A DNA stretch of 64,000 nt from Streptomyces sp. NBC_01351 (GCF_036237315.1 NZ_CP108356.1:4522501-4586500); one strand, 5' to 3'. Positions 41,237 to 50,630 are shown, counted from the stretch's first letter. Notes: a model not told the origin generated them from the sequence alone. Program-made: numbers and translations.

Positions 41237-41698
41237 ATGACCACGCTCAAGGCCAAGCTCCAGGAAGACCTCACCACCGCCATCAGGGCGCGGAACGAGC
41301 TGCACTCGTCCACCCTGCGACTGACCCTCTCCGCCATCACCAACCAGGAGGTCGCGGGCAAGGAAGCACGCGTGCTCTCCGACGACGAGGTCCTCAAGGT
41401 GATCGCCAAGGAGGCGAAGAAGCGCCGCGAGGCCGCGGAGGCCTTCGCCCAGGGCGGCCGTCCCGAGCAGGCCGCGCGGGAGACCCTGGAGGGCGAGTTC
41501 CTCGACACGTACCTGCCCAAGCAGCTCGGCGACGAGGAGCTCGACGCGATCGTGGCGCAGGCCGTCGCGGAGGCCAGGGCCGCGGGCGCCGAGGGGCCGC
41601 GCGCGATGGGTGCCGTCATGAAGATCGTGAACCCGAAGGTCGCCGGTCTCGCGGAGGGCGGGCGGGTCGCCGCCGCCGTGAAGAAGCACCTCTCCTGA
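41237..41698 (+). CDS. GatB/YqeY-domain protein
   Basis: This 153-aa protein matches the YqeY family: LKAKLQEDLTTAIRARNELH, STLRLTLSAITNQEVAGKEA, FLDTYLPKQLGDEELDAIV and MGAVMKIVNPKVAGLAEGGR. The domain resembles the tRNA-binding tail of amidotransferase GatB and is thought to bind RNA, but free YqeY is uncharacterised. ATG 41237 has only a weak AGG upstream and may be leaderless. Confidence 0.9.
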   Translation: MTTLKAKLQEDLTTAIRARNELHSSTLRLTLSAITNQEVAGKEARVLSDDEVLKVIAKEAKKRREAAEAFAQGGRPEQAARETLEGEFLDTYLPKQLGDEELDAIVAQAVAEARAAGAEGPRAMGAVMKIVNPKVAGLAEGGRVAAAVKKHLS

Positions 41699-41719
41699 CA
41701 TCGGGGGACGCAAACGGGT

Positions 41720-41752
41720 GAGGGCCCCGGCCGGGTTTCGGCTGGGGCCCTC
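41720..41752. terminator. bidirectional terminator between yqeY and the PBP gene
   Basis: Arms GAGGGCCCC (41720-41728) and GGGGCCCTC (41744-41752) with a further GCCG/CGGC inside form a strong hairpin between two convergent genes. Confidence 0.8.
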
Positions 41753-41772
41753 GTCGTTCGTGCGCCGCGCGG

Positions 41773-44055
41773 CTACTGCTCCTCGCGGCCGCCGATGATG
41801 CCGCCCGGGCCGATCGTGAAACCGGGGAAGGGCGTGTCGGTGTCCCCGCCCGTGGTGCCGCCGGTGGCTCCGACGGTCGTCGCTCCGCCGGGCCGCCCGC
41901 CGGGCTTGTTGTCGCCGCCCGGCTTGCCGGGCTTGCTCGTGCTCGTGGGCGGCTTGTTGCCGCGGGAGCCGCCGGACGGAACGACAGGCTCCGGGATGCT
42001 GACGGTGGTGAAGGTGGGGGACTCGCGCCCGGACAGGGCGCCGGTGATGGCGTCCTTCCAGATCGGGCCGGGCAGGCCGCCGCCGAAGACCTTCGGGTAG
42101 TACTGGCCGCCGATCCTGATGTTCTCCATCGTGATCTTCTTTGTGCCGCCCGAACCGACCCACACCGCACCGGAGATGTTCGGGGTGTAGCCCACGAACC
42201 AGGCGTTGTGACGGGAGTCCGTCGTACCGGTCTTGCCCGCGCTGTCGCGCTCGGTCAGACCCGCTCGCTCACCGGTACCGGAGTCGACCACTCCGCGCAG
42301 CAGGGTGTTGATCGTGTCCGCGGTCTCCGTGGCCATCGCCCGGTCGCACTTGCTCTTCGGCACCGCCAGCGCCTTGCCATGGGCGTCGGTGATCGACTCT
42401 ATGGCGATCGGGGTGCAGTAGACGCCCCGGTTGGCGAAGGTCGCGTACGCGTTGGCCATCGTCAGCGGGGAGAGTTCGGCGGAGCCGAGCGCGATCGAGG
42501 GTCCCTCGGGCAGCTTCGAGCCGTCGGCCGGGACGACGCCGAGCTTCTGCGTCATCTCCGAAACCGGGCAGAGGCCGATCTCACCGATCATCTCGACGAA
42601 GTACGTGTTGATGGACTTCTCCATCGCCGTCTTCATGGCGTACGGACCGATCTCGTCCTCGGTCTCGTTCTCCGCCGTCTCCCGCCTGGAGGGCGGGTTG
42701 ATGTACGACGTGCCGTCACAGCGGCTGATCGGGCTCGGGTAGTCCATCTTGTTCGGCGCCCCGTACACCTTCGTCGCCGGCATGCCGCGCTCCAGCGCGG
42801 CGGCCGCGATGAACGGCTTGAAGGTGGAGCCGACCTGGAAGCCGAAGTTCGAGCCGCCCATCCGCTTGTCCACGGAGTAGTTGATCACGGTCTCGTTCTT
42901 GCCGAAGCCGTACGGCTTGGACTGACCCATCGCCAGCACCCGCCCGGTGCCCGGCTGGACGACGGTCACGGCCGTCGCGATCGAGTCCTCCTGGTAGACG
43001 TGGTCCTTGATCGACTCGTTCGCCGCGTCCTGCGCCTGCGGGTCCAGGGTCGTCCGTACGGTCAGACCGCCCTGGTTCCAGACCTTCGCCCGCTCCTCGC
43101 GCGTCTTGCCGAAGACCGGGTCGGTGAGGAAGGAGTTCTTCACGTAGTCACAGAAGAACCCGGCGCCCTTGACCGCGGTGATGCAGCCGTTCTTGGGCTT
43201 GGTCACCTTCAGGACGACCGGCTTCGCCTTCGCCGCGTCCGCCTCCGCCTGGGAGATGTCCTTGATGTCGGCCATTCGCTGCAGGACGAGGTTGCGGCGC
43301 TTCGTCGCCTCGGTCGTGTCGTTCACCGGGTCGTACCGGGTCGGCGACTGGACGACGCCCGCCAGCATCGCGGACTCTTCCAGGGTCAGGTCCTTGGCCG
43401 GCTTGCTGAAGTAGCGCTGGGCGGCGGATTCGACTCCGAACGCCTGCTGGCCGAAGAACGTGATGTTGAGGTAGTTCTCGAGGATCTTCTTCTTCCCGAG
43501 CTCCTCCTCGACCTGGATCGCGTACTTCAGTTCGCGGATCTTTCGCCCGAGGCTCTTCTCCTGGGCCGCGCGCACCTTCGTCTCGTCGTCACCGGCCTCT
43601 TCGACGAACACGTTCTTCACGTACTGCTGGGTGAGCGTCGAGGCACCCTGTGCCGCGCCGCCTTCCTGCGCGTTGCGGTTGACCGCGCGCAGGATGCCCT
43701 TGAGGTCGATCGCACCGTGCTCGTAGAAACGCGAGTCCTCGATGGCGACGATCGCCTTCTGCATGTACGGGGAGATCGCCGTGAGGGGGACCACTTGCCG
43801 GTCGCGCGAATAGACCATGGCGATCACGTCACCTTGGGCGTCCAGAATCGTGGTCCGCTGGCTCAGTGGCGGAGTCTTGAGATTGGCCGGAATCTCATCG
43901 AATCCCTCGACCGTACCCTTGGCCGCGAGCCCCAGGGCACCCGCCGCCGGAATCGCCATGCCGGCCAGCACAACTCCGGAGAGAACGGACACCCCGAGGA
44001 ACTTGGCGGCCTGCTGGCTCCCCGTGAGCCCGCCGCCCGAGCGCTTCTTTCCCAT
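41773..44055 (-). CDS. ponA: bifunctional class A penicillin-binding protein
   Basis: This 760-aa enzyme polymerises and cross-links peptidoglycan outside the membrane. It has a short cytoplasmic start, one helix (FLGVSVLSGVVLAGMAIPAA), a GT51 transglycosylase domain (EDSRFYEHGAIDLKG with the catalytic Glu, ASTLTQQYVKNVF) and a transpeptidase domain with GSTFKPF (active Ser), SIN and KTGTT. The C-terminal tail is Gly/Pro/Thr-rich and ends GGREEQ. The start MGKKRSGGG (ATG 44055) follows family practice. It is divergent from wblA, an arrangement conserved in Streptomyces. Confidence 0.93.
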   Translation of the reverse strand: MGKKRSGGGLTGSQQAAKFLGVSVLSGVVLAGMAIPAAGALGLAAKGTVEGFDEIPANLKTPPLSQRTTILDAQGDVIAMVYSRDRQVVPLTAISPYMQKAIVAIEDSRFYEHGAIDLKGILRAVNRNAQEGGAAQGASTLTQQYVKNVFVEEAGDDETKVRAAQEKSLGRKIRELKYAIQVEEELGKKKILENYLNITFFGQQAFGVESAAQRYFSKPAKDLTLEESAMLAGVVQSPTRYDPVNDTTEATKRRNLVLQRMADIKDISQAEADAAKAKPVVLKVTKPKNGCITAVKGAGFFCDYVKNSFLTDPVFGKTREERAKVWNQGGLTVRTTLDPQAQDAANESIKDHVYQEDSIATAVTVVQPGTGRVLAMGQSKPYGFGKNETVINYSVDKRMGGSNFGFQVGSTFKPFIAAAALERGMPATKVYGAPNKMDYPSPISRCDGTSYINPPSRRETAENETEDEIGPYAMKTAMEKSINTYFVEMIGEIGLCPVSEMTQKLGVVPADGSKLPEGPSIALGSAELSPLTMANAYATFANRGVYCTPIAIESITDAHGKALAVPKSKCDRAMATETADTINTLLRGVVDSGTGERAGLTERDSAGKTGTTDSRHNAWFVGYTPNISGAVWVGSGGTKKITMENIRIGGQYYPKVFGGGLPGPIWKDAITGALSGRESPTFTTVSIPEPVVPSGGSRGNKPPTSTSKPGKPGGDNKPGGRPGGATTVGATGGTTGGDTDTPFPGFTIGPGGIIGGREEQ

Positions 44056-44452
44056 GGAGGGCAGCCTACGTTCTGATTCGCCGGACACGCGCGAATGCCT
44101 TGGCCTAAGCTGTCCCCAACTGTCACAGCAGTCGGGTGTCACATCAACCCCTCGGCTTGATTTTCACCCTTCCCGAATGGGGTGGACTCATGTCCGAATC
44201 TCGCTGTTCGCTGTGACTGCGTGCTCGTGATGCCCCGCCGATTTCATCCGAATCGCCGGAATGGCCGGGCATGTCGCCGGATCACTCCGTCGGGTGATCT
44301 GCCGCTTACCCATAGTCCGTTCGGACCATTCAAGATTGGGCCCGTCGGGGGTGTTGCACTGTGCCCACCTTCCGTAACGTCCTCAACTGGCAGCGGTGAA
44401 TATGCCTCTGCCGCCGTGGGGGAGCCTCGATTCGGGAGAGGACGGCGCCGGG
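44056..44452. promoter_or_regulatory. divergent ponA-wblA regulatory region (397 bp)
   Basis: It is unusually long and less GC-rich. It contains a direct repeat TGTCACA at 44121-44127 and 44137-44143, a palindrome GTCCGTTCGGAC near 44316-44327 and a TTGATTTTCACC stretch. These are plausible regulator sites for wblA or ponA. No gene was seen; an alternative wblA start lies at 44402. Confidence 0.4.
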
Positions 44453-44803
44453 ATGGGCTGGGTTACCGACTGGAGTGCGCAGGCAGCCTGCCGCACTACC
44501 GATCCGGATGAACTGTTCGTTCAAGGAGCGGCACAGAACAGGGCCAAGGCGGTGTGCACCGGATGTCCGGTGCGGACCGAGTGCCTGGCCGACGCGCTCG
44601 ACAATCGCGTCGAGTTCGGCGTGTGGGGCGGAATGACCGAGCGGGAACGACGCGCGCTGCTGCGCCGGCGTCCCACCGTCACCTCGTGGCGACGGCTGCT
44701 CGAAACCGCTCGCACGGAGTACGAGCGCAGCACGGGCATCCTCACCATGGATGCAGACACGGAGATCGACGTTGCGTACGAAACGTACGCGGCAGCCGGG
44801 TAG
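44453..44803 (+). CDS. wblA: WhiB-family iron-sulfur regulator WblA
   Basis: This 116-aa WhiB protein has four cysteines (in AQAACRTT, AVCTGCPV and TECLAD) that ligate a 4Fe-4S cluster, then the GVWGGMTERERRALLRRRP turn and basic DNA-contact region. Sequence and neighbours (ponA, two ArsA ATPases) identify WblA, which in S. coelicolor represses antibiotic production and promotes aerial development. ATG 44453 (MGWVTDWSAQ) is the family start; an ATG at 44402 would add 17 residues. No strong Shine-Dalgarno is present for either. Confidence 0.93.
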   Translation: MGWVTDWSAQAACRTTDPDELFVQGAAQNRAKAVCTGCPVRTECLADALDNRVEFGVWGGMTERERRALLRRRPTVTSWRRLLETARTEYERSTGILTMDADTEIDVAYETYAAAG

Positions 44804-44832
44804 ACCACACGGCCGCCACGACGTACGAACGC

Positions 44833-46128
44833 CTACGCTCCGGTCGGTACCCCGGCCGCGAGTCGCTCTCCGATGGCCCGCAGCCCGGCGAGGTCGTGTA
44901 CATCGCCGGGCAGGGCGGCCACTTCGGCCACCGCCACTTCGGGGTGCAGTGAGGTGAAGCGATCGCGTGTGCGCTGCTCACGCGCGATCACCTGCATCCT
45001 CTCCGCGTGCAGGCGCAGCAGTCCTGCGGTGATCTCGTCCACGACGAGGGAGCTGTCGGGCGTGTCGTCGGTCGCTACGTCGGTCGTGTCGGCGGGGGAG
45101 CCGGCGTCGTCGGCGTCGTGGGCCGAGTCACGAAGTCCAGCTTTCCCGGACTCCTGATCGACAATGCCGCCGTCTTCAAGATTCTCCGCAGCGGCCAACG
45201 CCCGCTCGGCGGACAGCTGGTCGGCGCCACTGCCGTGCACCCGGTTCAGTACGAGACCCGCCAGCGGCATCTTCTCCGCGGCCAGCCGCTCCACGAAGTA
45301 CGCCGCCTCGCGCAGGGCGTCCGGTTCGGGCGCGGCGACCACGAGGAAGGCCGTGCCCGGCGCCTGGAGCAGCCGGAAGGTCGCGTCCGCGCGGGTGCGG
45401 AAGCCGCCGAACATCGTGTCCATCGCGGCCACGAAGGTCTGAACGTCCTTCAGCAGCGAGGCGCCCATCAGCTTGCTGAGGGTGCCCGTCATGATCGACA
45501 TGCCGACATTGAGGAACTTCATCCCCGCCCGGCCGCCCACCTTCGCCGGAGCCATCAGCACCCGGATGAACTTCCCGTCCAGGAAGGATCCGAGGCGCTT
45601 CGGCGCGTCGAGGAAGTCCAGCGCGGACCGGCTCGGCGGGGTGTCCACGATGATCAGGTCCCAGTCGTCCCGGGCCCGCAGCTGCCCCAGCTTCTCCATC
45701 GCCATGTACTCCTGCGTTCCCGCGAAGCCGGCCGACAGCGACTGGTAGAAGGGGTTGGCGAGGATGGCCTTGGCCCGCTCGCCGTCCGCGTGCGCCTCGA
45801 CGATCTCGTCGAAGGTCCGCTTCATGTCGAGCATCATGGCGTGCAGTCCACCGCCGTCGGCGCCCACGCCGCCGACCTCGCGCGGGGTGTTGTCCAGCGA
45901 GTCGATCCCCATCGACTGAGCGAGCCGCCGCGCCGGGTCGATGGTCAGCACCACCACCTTCCGCCCGCGCTCGGCCGCCCGTACGCCGAGCGCCGCGGCC
46001 GTGGTGGTCTTGCCGACCCCGCCCGCCCCGCAGCACACGACGATCCGGGTCCCCGGGTCGTCCAGCAGCCCGTCGACCGCCAGTCGCGGCGCAGAGTCCA
46101 GCCCCACGGTGTCCACCCCCTCGCTCAT
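44833..46128 (-). CDS. ArsA/GET3-type ATPase (second of pair)
   Basis: This 431-aa protein of the SIMIBI/ArsA family has a deviant Walker A CCGAGGVGKTTTAAALG (about residue 35), LTIDPARRLAQSMGID (switch I) and DLIIVDTPPSRSALDFLD (switch II/Walker B). A poorly conserved acidic insert (DSAHDADDAGSPADTTDVAT) interrupts the C-terminal part. Actinobacterial pairs like this accompany wblA; their cargo is unknown, and tail-anchored protein or metal handling is only a family analogy. The start overlaps the upstream partner by ATGA. Confidence 0.88.
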   Translation of the reverse strand: MSEGVDTVGLDSAPRLAVDGLLDDPGTRIVVCCGAGGVGKTTTAAALGVRAAERGRKVVVLTIDPARRLAQSMGIDSLDNTPREVGGVGADGGGLHAMMLDMKRTFDEIVEAHADGERAKAILANPFYQSLSAGFAGTQEYMAMEKLGQLRARDDWDLIIVDTPPSRSALDFLDAPKRLGSFLDGKFIRVLMAPAKVGGRAGMKFLNVGMSIMTGTLSKLMGASLLKDVQTFVAAMDTMFGGFRTRADATFRLLQAPGTAFLVVAAPEPDALREAAYFVERLAAEKMPLAGLVLNRVHGSGADQLSAERALAAAENLEDGGIVDQESGKAGLRDSAHDADDAGSPADTTDVATDDTPDSSLVVDEITAGLLRLHAERMQVIAREQRTRDRFTSLHPEVAVAEVAALPGDVHDLAGLRAIGERLAAGVPTGA

Positions 46129-47108
46129 TCGCCCACCGACTGCTTGCGCAGTTCCTTCGCCAGCTCGTACAGCCCGGCCAGGTCCATACCGGCGCCGAGC
46201 AGGGGGAGTTCGTACGTCGGCACGTCCAGCTCGCCCAGTACGGCGCGCTGCTCGCGCTCCAGCTCCACCCGGCTCGCGTGCTCGGCGGCCTGCACGAGCA
46301 GTGGCTCAACCAGCCGCTCGGCGAGCCCGCCGCGGCGCGCGCCGCCGAGTCCCGCGCGGGAGAGCGCCTGTGCGACCCCGGCACGGTGGTCCTCGGCGGC
46401 GGCGCGCAGGGTGTCCTCGTCCAGGTGGTGCGGGCGCACCATGTTGACGACGACCCGCCCGACGGGCAGCCCGGCCCGCCGCAGCTCCTCGATCCCGTCC
46501 GCGGTCTCCTGGACGGGCATCTCCTCCAGGAGGGTGACCAGGTGGACGGCCGTCTCCGGGGACTTGAGCACCTTCATGACGGCCTGCGCCTGGTTGTGGA
46601 TCGGCCCGAACCGGGCCAGGCCCGCCACCTCGTCGTTGACGTTCAGGAAGCGGGTGATCCGTCCGGTCGGCGGCGCGTCCATGATCACGTGGTCGTAGAC
46701 GAACCGGCCGGCCCTGTCCTTGCGCCGCACGGCCTCGCAGGCCTTGCCCGTCAGCAGCACGTCGCGCAGCCCGGGGGCGATGGTCGTGGCGAAGTCGATG
46801 GCGCCGAGCTTCTTGAGCGCCCGGCCGGCCGAGCCGAGCTTGTAGAACATCTGGAGGTAGTCCAGCAGCGCCCGTTCGGCGTCGATGGCGAGCGCGAAGA
46901 CCTCCCCGCTGCCACCCGGCGCGACCGCGATCTTCCGTTCCTCGTACGGGAGCGCCTCCGTACCGAAGAGCTGTGCGATGCCCTGCCTGCCCTCGACCTC
47001 CACCAGAAGAGTCCGCTTGCCCTCGCGTGCGAGGGCGAGCGCGAGTGCCGCGGCGACCGTGGTCTTGCCGGTGCCGCCCTTGCCGCTGACCACCTGGAGC
47101 CTGCTCAC
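46125..47108 (-). CDS. ArsA/GET3-type ATPase (first of pair)
   Basis: This 327-aa P-loop ATPase has VVSGKGGTGKTTVAAALALA at the very N-terminus (deviant Walker A with signature lysine), LLVEVEGRQGIAQLFGTEAL and HVIMDAPPTGRITRFLNVND. It is translationally coupled to the downstream paralogue, so the two probably form a heterodimer. The GTG start at 47108 gives MSRLQVVSGK. The site is divergent from the DUF4177 gene. Confidence 0.88.
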   Translation of the reverse strand: MSRLQVVSGKGGTGKTTVAAALALALAREGKRTLLVEVEGRQGIAQLFGTEALPYEERKIAVAPGGSGEVFALAIDAERALLDYLQMFYKLGSAGRALKKLGAIDFATTIAPGLRDVLLTGKACEAVRRKDRAGRFVYDHVIMDAPPTGRITRFLNVNDEVAGLARFGPIHNQAQAVMKVLKSPETAVHLVTLLEEMPVQETADGIEELRRAGLPVGRVVVNMVRPHHLDEDTLRAAAEDHRAGVAQALSRAGLGGARRGGLAERLVEPLLVQAAEHASRVELEREQRAVLGELDVPTYELPLLGAGMDLAGLYELAKELRKQSVGE

Positions 47109-47161
47109 AGCGCCCGAGCCTAATTCCTTTGCCCCGGACCGCAGGCACTACCCTCGCTCCC

Positions 47162-47323
47162 ATGACCAAGAAGTTCGAATACGCGACCGTCCCGCTGCTG
47201 GTCCACGCCACCAAGCAGATCCTGGACACCTGGGGCGAGGACGGCTGGGAGCTCGTCCAGGTCGTGCCCGGGCCGAACAACCCCGAGCAGCTGGTGGCCT
47301 ACCTCAAGCGGGAGAAGGCATGA
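47162..47323 (+). CDS. DUF4177 protein, 53 aa
   Basis: A small conserved protein, MTKKFEYATVPLLVHATKQI, then LDTWGEDGWELVQVVPGPNN and a lysine-rich end. The DGWELVQV motif is characteristic of DUF4177. The stop overlaps the RidA start by ATGA, so expression is coupled. Function unknown. Confidence 0.85.
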   Translation: MTKKFEYATVPLLVHATKQILDTWGEDGWELVQVVPGPNNPEQLVAYLKREKA

Positions 47324-47796
47324 GCGGCGGCGCCGTCGAAGCGAAGCTGGCCGAGCTCGGCCTGACCCTCCCCGAGGTCGTCCCGCCGATCGCCGCGTAC
47401 CAGCCGGCGGTCCGGTCGGGTGCGTACGTCTACACCGCGGGCCAGCTCCCGATGGTCAAGGGCAGCATGCCGGTCACCGGCAAGGTCGGCGCCGAGGTCT
47501 CGGCGGAGCAGGCCAAGGAACTGGCCGCCGTGTGCGCGCTGAACGCCCTGGCCGCCGTCAAGTCGGTCATCGGCGACCTCGACAAGATCGCGCGTGTCGT
47601 GAAGGTCGTCGGCTTCATCGCCTCGGCCCCCGACTTCACCGCCCAGCCGGGCGTGCTGAACGGCGCGAGCGAGCTCCTGGGCGCGGTCCTCGGCGAGAAG
47701 GGCGTCCACGCCCGCAGCGCGGTCGGCGTGGCGGTCCTCCCGCTGGACGCGCCGGTCGAGGTCGAGATCCAGGTCGAACTGGTCCCCGGAGCCTGA
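47320..47796 (+). CDS. RidA-family protein
   Basis: This 158-aa protein of the YjgF/YER057c/UK114 family has PPIAAYQPAVRSGAYVYTAG, then GQLPMVKGSMPVTGKVG and HARSAVGVAVLPLDAPVEVE, where the arginine of the active pocket (HARSAVG) is present. RidA enzymes hydrolyse reactive enamine/imine intermediates. It is longer than E. coli RidA (128 aa), as is usual for this actinobacterial subgroup. ATG 47320 is coupled to the DUF4177 gene with GGAGAAGG upstream. Confidence 0.88.
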   Translation: MSGGAVEAKLAELGLTLPEVVPPIAAYQPAVRSGAYVYTAGQLPMVKGSMPVTGKVGAEVSAEQAKELAAVCALNALAAVKSVIGDLDKIARVVKVVGFIASAPDFTAQPGVLNGASELLGAVLGEKGVHARSAVGVAVLPLDAPVEVEIQVELVPGA

Positions 47797-47859
47797 CCCC
47801 CTCCGGGGCGGTGGTCCAGGTCCGCAGGTGCGGCGCCGTTCCCGGGGGCGCCGCCCCCG

Positions 47860-47913
47860 GACCCTCCCCCGGCTACCGCTGGGGTCCCCCCGGACGGAGT
47901 CTGGGGGAGGGTC
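47860..47913 (+). terminator. long hairpin after the RidA gene
   Basis: GACCCTCCCCC (47860-47870) pairs perfectly with GGGGGAGGGTC (47903-47913); the 32-base loop contains further G/C-rich inverted repeats. It is the likely end of the DUF4177-RidA transcript. Confidence 0.6.
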
Positions 47914-47988
47914 TGGGGCGGAGCTCCAGGAGGCCGCGCGCAGCAGGAGACCCTCGAACATCGGGCCGGATGGCCGTAGCATCCCGCC

Positions 47989-48891
47989 ATGCCGAATCAG
48001 CAGCAGCCCACCCCGCCCCCCGGAGGCCAGTGGTACCCCCCGGAGTGGCCCGACCGCATCCGCGCGCTCGCGGACGGTTCCCTCACCCCGGTGGAACCGA
48101 AGCGCGCCGCCACCGTCATGCTGCTGCGCGACACCCCCGCCGGGCCCACCGTGCACATGCTCCGCAGGCGGGCCTCCATGGCCTTCGCCGGAGGCGCGTA
48201 CGCCTATCCCGGCGGCGGGGTCGACCCGCGCGACGAGGAGCACCAGGTCGGCTGGGCCGGGCCCAGCCGAGCCGACTGGGCCGAGCGGCTCGGCACGGAC
48301 ACCCGTACCGCCCAGGCCATCGTCTGCGGAGCCGTACGGGAGACCTTCGAGGAGGCCGGCGTCCTGCTCGCCGGGCCGACCGCGGACACCGTCGTCGGGG
48401 ACACCACCGGCGACGACTGGGAGGCCGACCGCGAGGCTCTCGTGGCGCGGGAGCTGTCCTTCGCCGAGTTCCTCGACCGCCGCGGCCTGCGGCTGCGCTC
48501 CGACCTGCTCGGGGCGTGGGCGCGCTGGATCACCCCGGAGTTCGAGCAGCGCCGCTACGACACCTGGTTCTTCGTCGCCGCCCTCCCCGAGGGCCAGCGC
48601 ACCCGCAACGCCTCCACCGAGGCCGACCGGACCGTCTGGATCCGCCCGGCCGACGCGGCCGCCGGATACGACAAGGGCGAGCTCCTGATGATGCCGCCCA
48701 CGATCACCACCCTGCGCTCCCTGGAGCCGTACGGGAGCGCCGCAGAGGCACTCGCGGGGGCCGCCGGCAAGGACCTCACCCCCGTGCTGGCGCAGGCCTC
48801 GCTGGAGGGCGGGGAGCTGGTTCTGAGCTGGCCGGGCCACGACGAGTTCACCAAGCGCGTCAGCATCGACCGCCCCGGAGGCACCGAGTGA
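47989..48891 (+). CDS. Nudix hydrolase (long form)
   Basis: This 300-aa Nudix protein begins with a Pro/Gln-rich segment and has a split box: YAYPGGGVDPRDEE, an insertion of about 30 residues, and AVRETFEEAGVLL. This resembles the RP2p/NUDT19-type long Nudix proteins, which act on CoA or related diphosphates. The insertion between the GG and RE parts is characteristic. Its stop overlaps the MBL gene start (GTGA). Substrate unknown. Confidence 0.85.
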   Translation: MPNQQQPTPPPGGQWYPPEWPDRIRALADGSLTPVEPKRAATVMLLRDTPAGPTVHMLRRRASMAFAGGAYAYPGGGVDPRDEEHQVGWAGPSRADWAERLGTDTRTAQAIVCGAVRETFEEAGVLLAGPTADTVVGDTTGDDWEADREALVARELSFAEFLDRRGLRLRSDLLGAWARWITPEFEQRRYDTWFFVAALPEGQRTRNASTEADRTVWIRPADAAAGYDKGELLMMPPTITTLRSLEPYGSAAEALAGAAGKDLTPVLAQASLEGGELVLSWPGHDEFTKRVSIDRPGGTE

Positions 48892-49736
48892 CCGACGCCG
48901 CCGCACTGCCCGGACAGCCCCGTGGAGTGGTCTCCTCCGGGCCCGCGACCGCCCGCGCGGTGAACGTCCTGGCCCCCAACGCCTCCGCGATGACCCTGGA
49001 CGGCACCAATACCTGGCTCCTGTCCGAGCCCGGCTCCGACCTGGCCGTCGTGGTCGACCCCGGCCCGCTGGACGACGTACACCTGCGCGCGGTCATCGCC
49101 GCCGCCGAGCAGGCGGGCAAGCGGATCGCCCTCACCCTGCTCACCCACGGCCACCCCGACCACGCCGAGGGCGCCGGCCGCTTCGCCGAGCTCACCGGTA
49201 CCAAGGTCCGCGCCCTGGACCCGGCCCTGCGCCTCGGCGACGAGGGCCTGGCGGCGGGGGACGTCATCCGGACCGGCGGGCTGGAGCTGCGCGTGGTCCC
49301 GACCCCGGGGCACACCAGCGACTCGCTCTGCTTCCACCTGCCCGCCGACCGGGCGGTGCTGACGGGCGACACCGTCCTCGGGCGCGGTACGACCGTCGTC
49401 GCCCACCCCGACGGCCGCCTGGGCGACTACCTGGACTCCCTGCGCCGTCTGCGCTCGCTCACGGTCGACGACGGCGTGCACACCGTCCTGCCGGGCCACG
49501 GGCCGGTGCTGGAGGACGCGCAGGGCGCCGTGGAGTTCTACCTGGCCCACCGGGCGCACCGGCTCGCGCAGGTCGAGACGGCCGTCGAGAACGGCTTCGT
49601 CACCCCCGAGGCCGTCGTCCGGCAGGTCTACGCGGACGTGGACCGCTCCCTGTGGCCGGCGGCGGAATGGTCCGTCCGCGCGCAGCTGGAGTACCTCCAG
49701 GAGCACGGCCTGATCCCGGGCGGCCCCGAGCTCTAG
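48888..49736 (+). CDS. MBL-fold metallohydrolase
   Basis: This 282-aa metallo-beta-lactamase-fold enzyme has zinc motif THGHPDHAEG, then VVPTPGHTSDSLCFHL, LTGDTVLGRGTTV and VLPGHGPVLED, with a C-terminal LACTB2-like helical domain. LACTB2 relatives are single-strand RNA endonucleases; others are hydrolases, and the substrate here is unknown. The GTG start overlaps the Nudix stop. Its 3' end overlaps the convergent nucleotidyltransferase gene by four bases. Confidence 0.87.
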   Translation: MTDAAALPGQPRGVVSSGPATARAVNVLAPNASAMTLDGTNTWLLSEPGSDLAVVVDPGPLDDVHLRAVIAAAEQAGKRIALTLLTHGHPDHAEGAGRFAELTGTKVRALDPALRLGDEGLAAGDVIRTGGLELRVVPTPGHTSDSLCFHLPADRAVLTGDTVLGRGTTVVAHPDGRLGDYLDSLRRLRSLTVDDGVHTVLPGHGPVLEDAQGAVEFYLAHRAHRLAQVETAVENGFVTPEAVVRQVYADVDRSLWPAAEWSVRAQLEYLQEHGLIPGGPEL

Positions 49737-50539
49737 GCCGAACGGGGGCTCTTCGTGCCGTGCCGGGCGGTGTACTCGTCGGCGAGCCACGGCCCCAGGT
49801 CCTCGATGTACGCACGCAGCACCGCCGGGTCCGCGACCGGATCCAGTGCCACGGCGGCCGCTCCCCGCATCTGCGCGGCGCGCTCCGGGTAGTACAGGCC
49901 GAAGACCTCAGCCGACTCGGTGAGGTCGCTGGTCCAGCCGCCCCACCGGGGCATGACCAGCGTGAAGCCGGTGCGGACCAGCTGCCGGGCGAAGGACCGG
50001 CTCAGCCTCCGGTACTCCTCCGGGGTGGTCGCGGCCTGCGCCGTGGCGCGCCAGGCGGGCAGCCGCTCGGCCAGGTCGCCGTTGGTCTCGCGGGCCAGCA
50101 GGCCGTCGGGGCGGTAGCGGGGCAGGTGCTCGGCCAGGTCCGCGCCGAGCAGCGGGGTGCACAGGCAGGCGAGGAACCAGCCGAGGTCGAATTGTTCCGC
50201 CTCGCTCAGCAGGGTGTCCTTGCCGTAGAGCAGGAGGCCGACCCCGTCGATCTCCTCGAACTCCTCGTCGAGCCCGCGCGCCAGTACCTCGGCGGTGTCC
50301 CGGTCCTCGGCGGAGGGCTCGTGGTGCAGGGCGAGCAGCAGGTCGAGGTCGGACCGCCCGGGCCGGGCCGCCCCGCGGGGCACGGATCCGTACAGGTAGG
50401 CGCTGTGCAGCCGGCGCCCGAACGCCTCGCCGGTCCGCTCCCGCGCGGCCGCGACGACCCCGCGGAACCGTTCCTGCACCTTCCCGAGCGCGCCCTCGCG
50501 CTCGAAGTACCCGTACGGGTCCACACCTCTGTGCTCCAT
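49733..50539 (-). CDS. nucleotidyltransferase-domain protein
   Basis: This 268-aa protein has an N-terminal polymerase-beta-type nucleotidyltransferase motif, SAYLYGSVPRGAARPGRSDL followed by DLLLAL (GS...DxD), and a helical C-terminal domain. Such proteins include aminoglycoside adenylyltransferase-like and MNT-type enzymes; the substrate is unknown. The start is ATG 50539. A strong terminator lies between it and crp. Confidence 0.83.
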   Translation of the reverse strand: MEHRGVDPYGYFEREGALGKVQERFRGVVAAARERTGEAFGRRLHSAYLYGSVPRGAARPGRSDLDLLLALHHEPSAEDRDTAEVLARGLDEEFEEIDGVGLLLYGKDTLLSEAEQFDLGWFLACLCTPLLGADLAEHLPRYRPDGLLARETNGDLAERLPAWRATAQAATTPEEYRRLSRSFARQLVRTGFTLVMPRWGGWTSDLTESAEVFGLYYPERAAQMRGAAAVALDPVADPAVLRAYIEDLGPWLADEYTARHGTKSPRSA

Positions 50540-50630
50540 GCACCCACTGTGCAGGGTGTGGCCCCGCCGGCGCCTGAGGCACGGGGGACCGGAAGCGCCC
50601 CCACGACGGCTCCGCGCCCGGATACGCCGA

